From: JBFLXN01 sp040755715 [NCBI: Candidatus Edwardsbacteria bacterium]
Lineage (GTDB): Bacteria > Edwardsbacteria > AC1 > JBFLXN01
DNA: 5,534 nucleotides
Direction: 5' to 3'
Assembly (NCBI GenBank): GCA_040755715.1
Contig: JBFLXN010000174.1
Location: 1 to 5,534, forward strand
Below are positions 1 to 5,482 of the stretch, piece after piece (positions within the stretch are counted from its first letter, which is position 1; each line of letters opens with the position of its first letter). The notes beneath the pieces were generated by a model, which worked only from the letters and a program-made list of their open reading frames with translations, was not told where the DNA came from and did not search any database. A program made the position numbers and the translations under genes.

Positions 1-821
1 AAAAACTCAGAAGCCGAGCTGCCCTTGCTACCTTTTTCTATAATTTTAACGCCCCTTGTTCTGTCTCCGATATCGGCGTGCCTTGTCTTTACCTGATAAA
101 CACCGCCCTGAGCCTCAAGGTCTATATCACCCAGTTGTGACGTGCTTGCATAAACGATTACATTTTCTTCACCAAATGGTGGACTGACCTCTAATTCAAA
201 CCGGTCATTTCCAGAGGGTATTTCGTATATCACTCCACCATTAAAATAATTTTCGCTTCTGTAAGGATTCGGCAGCAGTTGTAAAAGCTCGCCCTTGACA
301 TCTTTATAAAGCACACGGGCATAAAAAGGCTTATTGCCCTTGATATAAATCTTTATCTTCTCTCCGCTTCTGTATTCCTTTTTATCTGTCCACGCCTGAA
401 TATTAAGCGGAGCGGATGGGTCATCTGCTGCCTGTTTGGATTTTGCGACTTTCACCATTGCCTTTTCATCGGGAATAACCTCTGCCTTTATCTTTACCTT
501 ATAACAGTCTCCCATTGTTGTATCTTTATACCATCCCTTTTCAAGTTCTTGAATGACTTTCACTGTAGCATTAGCATAGGCGGATACCAGATCCTTCTGG
601 AGTTCAAAGTCCTTCACCTGTGTTTCGCTTGTGATATATGACGATACTGACTCTATTGCCTTCCTCTTTGCATCAGCCACGGCAGCCTGCTCGGTCTGCT
701 TTCTTGACTTATCCTCGCCCATGCATGCATAGCCTTCTGATTCTGCGATTGTGGACTGAGAGGAAAAACTATTCGAGGCTGAAATAAGACAAAGAAGCAA
801 CACGATGAATACTCTTACCAT
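1..821 (-). CDS. Exported LPP20/FlgT-like plus DUF4384 protein, 3' end beyond the window
   Basis: An open frame of 273 codons runs off the left edge. The start ATG at 821-819 is set by an AGGAGG site 7 bases upstream and by a signal peptide (MVRVFIVLLLCLISASNSFS; cleavage near residue 20). Residues about 25-115 resemble the LPP20/FlgT N-terminal fold: a short glycine-containing strand (ESEGYACMG), an Ala/Lys-rich helix starting QAAVADAKRKAIESV, then a strand YKVKIKAEV. Residues about 145-230 match DUF4384: YRSGEKIKIYI, LLPNPYRSENYF and the hallmark SPPFGEENVIVYAS. The tail at 255-273 (TRGVKII...ASEF) looks like the closing segment of such proteins, so probably few residues are missing. It starts 23 bases after the caspase gene stop and is probably co-transcribed. 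DUF4384 is often associated with caspase-like proteins, so a partner or surface role with the upstream protease is plausible. No enzymatic residues are evident and the biochemical function is unknown. Confidence 0.85.
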   Translation of the reverse strand, partial: MVRVFIVLLLCLISASNSFSSQSTIAESEGYACMGEDKSRKQTEQAAVADAKRKAIESVSSYITSETQVKDFELQKDLVSAYANATVKVIQELEKGWYKDTTMGDCYKVKIKAEVIPDEKAMVKVAKSKQAADDPSAPLNIQAWTDKKEYRSGEKIKIYIKGNKPFYARVLYKDVKGELLQLLPNPYRSENYFNGGVIYEIPSGNDRFELEVSPPFGEENVIVYASTSQLGDIDLEAQGGVYQVKTRHADIGDRTRGVKIIEKGSKGSSASEF

Positions 822-828
822 TATGTAA

Positions 829-834
829 CCTCCT
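829..834 (-). promoter_or_regulatory. Ribosome binding site of the DUF4384 gene
   Basis: A perfect AGGAGG lies on the minus strand, 7 bases before the ATG at 821-819. It sits inside the 23-base gap after the caspase gene stop, which supports translation from a shared mRNA and fixes this start codon. Confidence 0.85.
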
Positions 835-844
835 GCAACCCTTT

Positions 845-2485
845 CTATTTTACAATTGTTAGCGGAAAATCCATTCCCTTTGAATCAACTACTGGATATT
901 GAGCTTCCTGCTTATATTTCTTTGTTATGTCCGGAAGTTGTTCTTCTACATATCCCATAAGCTTTCGGACCGTTACTGTCTCTGTTCCGCCAGATGCCTT
1001 GCCTTTTAATCCCTCAAGAAGGGTATATGTGAACACTCCATGGCCAAGTTCCTTTACCTCTGCTGCAAACTGGTCTTTTGTTGATGCGGCTATGATATGC
1101 ACCCCTGTTGACCTTGAAAGCTGTGAGAGTGCTTTTCTGTCTTCAAATCCCCTGAATGCTACAAGCACTGCTCCTGACTTGCATGCATCCACAAGCACCA
1201 GTATCTTCTGTGCTCTTATGTTCTTTATAAGTCCTGAAAGCTCATCTGATGATATCCCTTTTGCCTTTACCTCACCCTCTCTTTCAGGATAGGTAAGTTC
1301 ATGGGGAATGAAATACCATTTGTCCTGAATATTCTCTCCATGACCAGCAAGATAAATTAAAACAGCATCCTGCGGGTTTGTGTTTTCAAGTTGTTTTAGT
1401 TTCGATGTTATTGTTTCTTTTGTCGCCTGTTCGTTGTATATGTCTATTGCCTCAATTCTCTTGAATAGTCCTTTGTCTTTCTGCCTGAAAAATTCAATTA
1501 TTCCTCTTGCATCAGGCTCCGCATAGTTAAGACTAAGTGCAGGGTTTTTGTATCTGTTTATCCCTACTGCAAGTATATACAGAGATACATCCTTTTGCGG
1601 CGCTGTCAGTTTAACTATCAATTCGTATGGATTTGACTCTGTCCTGTCTTTACTGAAGCCAACCGCTCTGAAGGTGTTGATGCCGTCAATGAGGGTGACC
1701 GTATATGTCTTTATCACCTTATTTCCCTTTGGGACAATTTTTACTGCTCTCTGGTCTTCTCCTATTGCCTTGCCATTGTGATAAAGCCTTATCTCATCAA
1801 TGCCGCCTCCTGTGTCCTTTGCAGAAACAGTTACCTTGATGGTGTCTGTATTGAATGTGGCATTTGGCTCTGGAGAGATGATTTTTACATCAGGAGGCGT
1901 TAAAATGCCTTTTCTTATATCAGCAATTGCCTCAACCTTTTTGCCCTGAAGCACAGATGCAACATAAACAGGATTGAAGAATTTTTCATAAAAGTTGTCT
2001 ATGGAATAAACATTGTTGCCTACTCTGACATTCAGATGTTTTGCGCCATTGGGAGAGGCGTTGAAATAACCTTCAGGAGTAATGACAATCCACTCGCCGT
2101 CCTTGAAGCTTATGAACTGGGCTATTTCTTTGCCAGTGGAAATGTCCCAGAGACGGGTGGTGCGGTCAGAACTTCCTGATAATATCTGCCGACCTGTTGG
2201 GAAGAAATTGACGGAATTAACGCTCGTTGTATGCCCTTCTAATGTTTTTATCTCATCACCTGTTGAAGGATCCCAGAGCTTAATTGTTTTATCAAGTCCT
2301 CCTGAAACCACATATTTGCCATCAGAAGAAAAGGATACAGAATAAACATGCGAACTGTGTCCCTTAAATGTTCTAACGCTCATATCATATCCAATTCCTA
2401 TACGGCCTATAACTACCTCACTCCCCTCTTTATCTTTCACTTTTACAGCATCTGGTATTATTCTTAATATCAATCGTCTTTCCAT
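845..2485 (-). CDS. Caspase-like (peptidase C14) protein, C-terminal part of a frameshifted WD40-PDZ-caspase gene
   Basis: This 546-residue frame probably encodes a cysteine peptidase of the metacaspase/orthocaspase type. Residues 9-35 (PDAVKVKD...IGRIGIGY) are the last strands of a PDZ domain, not a natural N-terminus. Two WD40 repeats follow (38-79 and 80-121; KTIKLWD, RTTRLWD). Next is a segment common after such propellers (DGEWIVITPEGYFNAS at 129-144, then NVRVGNNVYSID), then an Ig-like domain at about 197-292. The caspase fold occupies about 298-546, with strand SLYILAVGINRY, catalytic His382 in YLAGHGE and Cys435 in LVDACKSG. Asp325 (EPDARG) and Asp433 could shape an S1 pocket for basic residues, by analogy with metacaspases. 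There is no signal peptide and only a weak GCAGG upstream of the ATG. Both fit this being the downstream part of the gene that starts at 4357, in the same phase. Stop TAG is at 845-847. Confidence 0.88.
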   Translation of the reverse strand: MERRLILRIIPDAVKVKDKEGSEVVIGRIGIGYDMSVRTFKGHSSHVYSVSFSSDGKYVVSGGLDKTIKLWDPSTGDEIKTLEGHTTSVNSVNFFPTGRQILSGSSDRTTRLWDISTGKEIAQFISFKDGEWIVITPEGYFNASPNGAKHLNVRVGNNVYSIDNFYEKFFNPVYVASVLQGKKVEAIADIRKGILTPPDVKIISPEPNATFNTDTIKVTVSAKDTGGGIDEIRLYHNGKAIGEDQRAVKIVPKGNKVIKTYTVTLIDGINTFRAVGFSKDRTESNPYELIVKLTAPQKDVSLYILAVGINRYKNPALSLNYAEPDARGIIEFFRQKDKGLFKRIEAIDIYNEQATKETITSKLKQLENTNPQDAVLIYLAGHGENIQDKWYFIPHELTYPEREGEVKAKGISSDELSGLIKNIRAQKILVLVDACKSGAVLVAFRGFEDRKALSQLSRSTGVHIIAASTKDQFAAEVKELGHGVFTYTLLEGLKGKASGGTETVTVRKLMGYVEEQLPDITKKYKQEAQYPVVDSKGMDFPLTIVK

Positions 2486-2774
2486 TCCGTTTTACCTGCA
2501 ATATAAGTTCTTTATTAGGATTCTTGCGCACCTTACTGGTAAAATCATCTCTTGACACAACAGGAATGCTGTCAATAGCAACAATAATGTCTCCTATCAA
2601 TACATTTGCTTTCTCTGCTGGTGAACCTTTTTCAACCATGCCTATCCGAAGAATTTCATTCCCTAAAGTATCCCATAACTTAAGCGTATCATCCGAGCTT
2701 CCTGAGACGGCATATCTTCCACCAGGTGAAAAGGCTATAGAACTGACATACGATTCATGGCCTATAAAAGTTCT
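2430..2774 (-). pseudogene. Middle segment in shifted frame: WD40 repeat 12 plus most of a PDZ domain
   Basis: This frame bridges the two large frames. From the A6 run it reads RTFIGHESYVSSIAFSPGG and ...SSDDTLKLWDT, the direct continuation of the WD40 series. It then gives a PDZ domain: LRIGMVEKGSPAEKA, VLIGDIIVAIDSIPV, a helix DDFTSKVRKNPNK, and the strands LILQVKRNGKTIDIK. After that the frame degrades into NNTRCCKSER and stops at 2430-2432, while the sensible PDZ ending (IIPDAVKV...IGRIGI) continues in the caspase frame. The Met at 2639 lies inside the PDZ domain and has no ribosome binding site, so an independent gene starting there is unlikely. The PDZ most resembles that of RseP-type site-2 proteases, with the GSPAEKA, GD.IVAID and RNGKT motifs and the closing IGRIGI. 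It overlaps the caspase frame by 56 bases. It is best treated as part of one frameshifted gene. Confidence 0.8.
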
Positions 2775-4357
2775 TTTTTCTCTCCTCTTTCAATATCCCA
2801 GAGTTCTATGGTTCCTTCTAAATGTTCTACGGAACTACCACCTAATAGTGCATATTTCCAATCAGGTGAAAAAGCTAAAGAAGAGACATCCATCTGAGTT
2901 TTGAATGTCTTTATTTCTTTATTTGAAGGAATATCATAGAGTTTAAGTAAGTTATAAAGCTCACTTGTAATTTTTTTACCAGACACTCTTGATGCTATCG
3001 GGTTATAAACTATATCACCCTTGTCAACTAATAGTAGATATCTTCCATCGGGAGAAAGATTCCATGACCTACCTTTAAATACCATCACCTCTCTGCCTGT
3101 CTTCACATCCCAGAGTCTGATGGTATTATCACCGATTGATGAAAAAACATATTTTCCATCAGGAGAAATTCCTGATTCAAAAACTCCTGCATCTGCATTG
3201 AATGTCTTTATTACTTTACCCATTGAGATGTCCCAAAGATTTAGAACTTTGCCATCACCTGAACTTGATAAGAGATATTTCCCATCAGGAGAAAAGGATG
3301 CTGAACTAATCCCGACTGCAAGCCCGAAGAATACTTTAATCTCCTTCCCCGTTGAGATATCCCATAGTCTGAGGGTTTTATCTCCACTTCCAGAAAGAGC
3401 ATATTTACCATCAGGAGAAAATACAGTAGAATGAACAAATTCCGTGTGCCCAACAAATGTCTTTATTTCTTTACCACTCTTTACATCCCAGAGTTTAATT
3501 GTTTTATCAGAGCTTCCAGATAGCACATATTTGCCATTAGGAGAAAAGGTAACTGAATAGACCTCATCAATATGTCCTTCAAATGTTCTTATCTCTTTCC
3601 CCGTAGCAACATCCCAGAGCTTAATTGTTTTGTCCTCGCTCCCTGAGATTGCGTATCTTCCATCAGGTGAAATATCTACCGAGTTAATACGATTTTTTAC
3701 ATGCCCAGCGAATATCTTTATCTCCTTGCCTGTTAAAGTATCTCTGACCACCATTGAGGGCCCTGTTGGATTAAAATTCCCTATCAAAATATATTTACCA
3801 TCGGAAGAAAAAGTAGCAGTAGAAGGTAGAACTGAAGACTCTGTAATTTCTGTTTTAAATATTCTTACGATTTTTCCTGTTTCAATATTCCATATTGCAT
3901 ACTTAAGGCCACCATAAGACAAGGCATGTTTCTTATCACGAGAAAGACATAGGAATTTATGTGTATCTAAAATTTCAAAATATTCATTGGGGGTTTGGAG
4001 ATTAGTTAAGATTATCTCTTTACCTGTTAATATATCCCAAAGTTTAATAGTATGGTCAACCTCAGAATATGAAATTGCATGCTTTCCATCCTGCGTAAAA
4101 GCTACAAAATTTACCCATCCTTTATGCCCAGCAAATGTTCTTATTTCTCTGCCTGTTGCAATTTCCCAGAGTTTGACTGTATCGTCCCAGCTTCCTGACA
4201 GTGCATATCTTCCATTAGGAGAGACAGCTACCGAAGTAACCGGGCCTGAATGTCCCAACTGCACAAAAATCTCCGGCTTTTCCTGTGCAAAAGTAGAATT
4301 TGAAGCTAATAAAACAGCAGCAGAGGTTAAAATTGCCAAAGACATTCTGCGTATCAT
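2762..4357 (-). CDS. Exported WD40-repeat protein, N-terminal part of the frameshifted WD40-PDZ-caspase gene
   Basis: This 531-residue frame begins with a signal peptide (MIRR, hydrophobic 5-18, cleavage after TFA24), so it is exported. It then holds 11 WD40-like repeats at about 32-72, 73-115, 116-164, 165-213, 214-256, 257-298, 299-340, 341-383, 384-424, 425-482 and 483-526. The typical unit is TF.GH...V.SV.FSPDGKY.LSGS.DKTIKLWD..TGKEI. Repeats 3, 4 and 10 are degenerate or enlarged. Repeats 5-7 are nearly canonical. The frame ends in ELWDIERGEKKELL and stop TAG exactly where the next TF.GH repeat should begin, and that repeat is present in the -1 frame just after an A6 run. The product as read would be an incomplete second propeller. 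The start is fixed by an AGGAGGG site 3 bases upstream. WD40 propellers are interaction scaffolds and no catalytic function is expected in this part. Confidence 0.88.
   Translation of the reverse strand: MIRRMSLAILTSAAVLLASNSTFAQEKPEIFVQLGHSGPVTSVAVSPNGRYALSGSWDDTVKLWEIATGREIRTFAGHKGWVNFVAFTQDGKHAISYSEVDHTIKLWDILTGKEIILTNLQTPNEYFEILDTHKFLCLSRDKKHALSYGGLKYAIWNIETGKIVRIFKTEITESSVLPSTATFSSDGKYILIGNFNPTGPSMVVRDTLTGKEIKIFAGHVKNRINSVDISPDGRYAISGSEDKTIKLWDVATGKEIRTFEGHIDEVYSVTFSPNGKYVLSGSSDKTIKLWDVKSGKEIKTFVGHTEFVHSTVFSPDGKYALSGSGDKTLRLWDISTGKEIKVFFGLAVGISSASFSPDGKYLLSSSGDGKVLNLWDISMGKVIKTFNADAGVFESGISPDGKYVFSSIGDNTIRLWDVKTGREVMVFKGRSWNLSPDGRYLLLVDKGDIVYNPIASRVSGKKITSELYNLLKLYDIPSNKEIKTFKTQMDVSSLAFSPDWKYALLGGSSVEHLEGTIELWDIERGEKKELL
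3209..3718 (-). repeat. DNA-level tandem WD40 repeat units (blades 5-8, about 126-bp period)
   Basis: Four consecutive propeller blades are similar at the nucleotide level as well as in protein. On the plus strand, blocks such as CCATCAGGAGAAAA and CCCAGAG.TTAAT recur about every 126 bases (for example near 3287, 3413, 3535 and 3661). The units correspond to residues 214-383 of the WD40 frame. More diverged copies continue on both sides across 2640-4260 and again at 2110-2380. This suggests the array grew by internal duplication. Confidence 0.7.
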
Positions 4358-4360
4358 TTT

Positions 4361-4367
4361 CCCTCCT
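4361..4367 (-). promoter_or_regulatory. Ribosome binding site of the WD40-PDZ-caspase gene
   Basis: AGGAGGG on the minus strand is followed by three A residues and the ATG at 4357-4355. It is a strong, closely spaced site and fixes the start of the signal peptide. It lies outside the neighbouring mobile element, so it predates that insertion. Confidence 0.85.
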
Positions 4368-4389
4368 TAACCCCTGTCTCCTATTTTAA

Positions 4390-4528
4390 CCCGAATTACG
4401 CAAACCTTTCAAAATGTCATTGCGAGGAGCGGAGCGACGTGGCAATCTCATCACTCAAAATGAGATTCCTCGCTTCGCTCGGAATGACACAGTGTGGTCA
4501 TTTAATACATACCCTTGCGTAATTCGGG
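4390..4528. mobile_element. MITE-like element with 14-bp terminal inverted repeats and TTTAA target duplication
   Basis: The left end CCCGAATTACGCAA (4390-4403) is perfectly inverted at the right end, TTGCGTAATTCGGG (4515-4528). Both ends are flanked by the direct repeat TTTAA (4385-4389 and 4529-4533), as expected of a target-site duplication. Inside lies an imperfect palindrome of REP type (4415-4489). The element is 139 bases long and has no transposase, so it would be non-autonomous and moved in trans. Removing the element and one TTTAA makes the upstream gene end ...GSFEPHLK with TAG at 4383-4381, leaving a 23-base gap to the next start. That reconstruction is independent support for insertion here. 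The right end now encodes the last residues of the upstream protein. The family is not identified. Because TTAA is itself a palindrome, the inverted repeat could instead be counted as 2 bases longer per side. Confidence 0.72.
4415..4489. repeat. REP-like palindromic core (TGTCATT.CGAG arms)
   Basis: The left arm starts TGTCATTGCGAGGAGCG and the right arm is the imperfect inverse ending CGCTCGGAATGACA. A perfect inner stem AATCTCAT (4444-4451) pairs with ATGAGATT (4460-4467) around an 8-base loop. The same motif family is widely dispersed in intergenic regions of many bacterial genomes. The RNA could fold into a long hairpin between the two genes. No clear T-run follows on the minus strand, so it is not called a terminator. 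It could influence mRNA stability or polarity. Confidence 0.75.
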
Positions 4529-5469
4529 TTTAAATGTGGCTCAAAAGAGCCTGCGACTTTTTCAAAGACAACCATATATTCCCGAGCTATATCTTCAGGC
4601 GCTCTATAATGCAGCACATAGAAGCCTTTTGCTGCCGGGACTGCGATAAATTGCTCAATCATAATCACTTTTCTTGAAGGCGGATATGTTTCATATTTTA
4701 TGCCTCTGTCCATTGGCGGAAAATCCCGCATGGGAAGGCGAACAAGGTCAAAGGTTTTAACCTGGAGCTTTATCGCCTGCATTCCTGCAATCATCGTCCT
4801 AACTATATCAGGTTCCTTATCGTGATTGACTCGCACTGGAGAACTCAATTGACTACTGATGAAATCTTCATATTTATACGCCTCGGCTGCAGAAATACGC
4901 TTTCCAGTGTAATACAGTATGGATATTGTTACTAAAGCCCCGTCTTTATTTTCTGTGCCTGTCAGTTTTACTCCATACACTTCTGTCATATAACTGTACG
5001 GATGGTTTTTCTCTTCTTTTTCCCAATTTTTTGGGGTCAATGCACTAAAGTATTTTCCCTCGGAATCATATTTCTCATAATCAATATCTGAGAGGCGCAT
5101 TTCAGCCGCTTTGTTTTTATCTAACCAGTTCAACCAGAAAGTAAGAAAAGGCGATTGAGGATATTTCTCCCTGTCTTTTACATCCCATACCTTAACAACA
5201 TTTTCTTCATTATTGTATGACAAGATGTATGTCCCCAGAGTCGTGAATATGCCATGAGAAAAGACAAGAGAGGCAACGCTTCTGCTATGCCCCTTTAATG
5301 TTTTTAGGGTTTTATCCCTGGCTATATCGTAAAGTCTGATGGTATTGTCTTCCATGCCTTTAAGGGCGTATCCATCGGAGGAAAGTGTTATATCAGCAGC
5401 ATGGACAATTAACGGCGATGTCAATAATATAAAAAATAGTATAAGTACTAAAAGCAATCTCTGCATCAT
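4498..5469 (-). CDS. Exported protein with WD40 stub and PsbP-like C-terminal region
   Basis: This is a 323-residue protein with a signal peptide (hydrophobic 4-21, cleavage after VHA24). Residues 26-98 contain one partial and one fuller WD40-like unit (DNTIRLYDIARDKTLKTLKGHS, then NVVKVWDVKD). These are too few for a propeller by themselves, so they may be a relic or may pair with another chain. Residues about 139-312 (GKYFSALTPKNWEKEE; GALVTISILYYTGKRISAAEAY; KGFYVLHYRAPEDIAREYMVVFEKVAGSFEP) resemble the PsbP/Mog1-like fold of small exported bacterial proteins; this match is by pattern only. Of two adjacent ATGs, the first sits 6 bases and the second 9 bases from AGAGG. The last ten codons (N314-K323) and the stop TGA derive from the inserted MITE-like element; the ancestral end was probably ...EPHLK. 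Its DNTIRL.D wording echoes blade 9 of the downstream WD40 protein. The gene probably belongs to the same operon. Confidence 0.85.
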   Translation of the reverse strand: MMQRLLLVLILFFILLTSPLIVHAADITLSSDGYALKGMEDNTIRLYDIARDKTLKTLKGHSRSVASLVFSHGIFTTLGTYILSYNNEENVVKVWDVKDREKYPQSPFLTFWLNWLDKNKAAEMRLSDIDYEKYDSEGKYFSALTPKNWEKEEKNHPYSYMTEVYGVKLTGTENKDGALVTISILYYTGKRISAAEAYKYEDFISSQLSSPVRVNHDKEPDIVRTMIAGMQAIKLQVKTFDLVRLPMRDFPPMDRGIKYETYPPSRKVIMIEQFIAVPAAKGFYVLHYRAPEDIAREYMVVFEKVAGSFEPHLNPNYARVCIK

Positions 5470-5475
5470 TTTACA

Positions 5476-5481
5476 CCTCTC
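5476..5481 (-). promoter_or_regulatory. Ribosome binding site of the WD40/PsbP-like gene
   Basis: GAGAGG on the minus strand lies 6 bases before the ATG at 5469-5467 and 9 bases before a second ATG. It begins 1 base after a TAA stop in an upstream frame, a spacing typical of genes within an operon. Confidence 0.65.
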
Positions 5482-5482
5482 G

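Larger units (their letters stand above)
845..4357 (-). pseudogene. Reconstructed single gene: signal peptide, 14 WD40 repeats, nested PDZ, Ig-like linker, caspase
   Basis: The 4357 and 2485 starts differ by 1872 bases (624 codons), so the outer frames share a phase. One missing base at the A6 run (2774-2779) and one extra A at 2461/2462 explain the break, and repair keeps the total length at 1170 codons. Repaired layout: signal peptide 1-24; WD40 blades 1-11 at 32-526; blade 12 at 529-564; PDZ about 565-660; blades 13-14 about 662-745; conserved post-propeller segment about 753-781; Ig-like about 821-916; caspase fold about 922-1170 with His1006 and Cys1059. All intact motifs continue across both junctions, with no other stop codons. 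The break therefore looks recent or technical, since a long-decayed pseudogene would show more damage. It is listed as a pseudogene only because the sequence as given cannot encode the full protein without frameshifting. Confidence 0.75.

Noticed and set aside
927-1292. Plus-strand open frames opposite the caspase gene, such as 927-1292, 1548-1781 and 2082-2345
   Set aside because: They have no ribosome binding sites or recognisable domains, and they lie fully antisense to a frame with clear caspase and WD40 motifs. They are shadows.
2430-2639. A stand-alone 69-residue PDZ protein starting at 2639
   Set aside because: The Met lies inside the PDZ domain, there is no ribosome binding site, upstream residues in the same frame continue a WD40 repeat, and the last PDZ strands are in another frame.
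2524-2904. Plus-strand 126-codon frame across the frame breaks
   Set aside because: It is antisense to the PDZ and WD40 coding sequence, with no ribosome binding site and a low-complexity composition mirroring the other strand.
3241-3456. Minus-strand 71-codon frame inside the WD40 gene
   Set aside because: It is an out-of-frame reading of blades 7-8, with no domain and no start signal.
3209-3718. CRISPR-like or satellite array, suggested by the regular 126-base period
   Set aside because: The period equals 42 codons and the units translate as WD40 blades with substitutions spread throughout. There are no constant repeats with unique spacers.
3021-4370. Plus-strand open frames rich in YLPSGE-type motifs opposite the WD40 repeats (3021-3434, 3630-3917, 3987-4370)
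   Set aside because: The repeated motif is just the antisense reading of the recurring SPDGKY codons of the WD40 blades. The repetition comes from the sense strand.
4415-4489. Rho-independent terminator after the WD40/PsbP-like gene
   Set aside because: The hairpin is long and imperfect with no proper T-run on the minus strand, and the sequence is better explained as a REP-like core of a mobile element.
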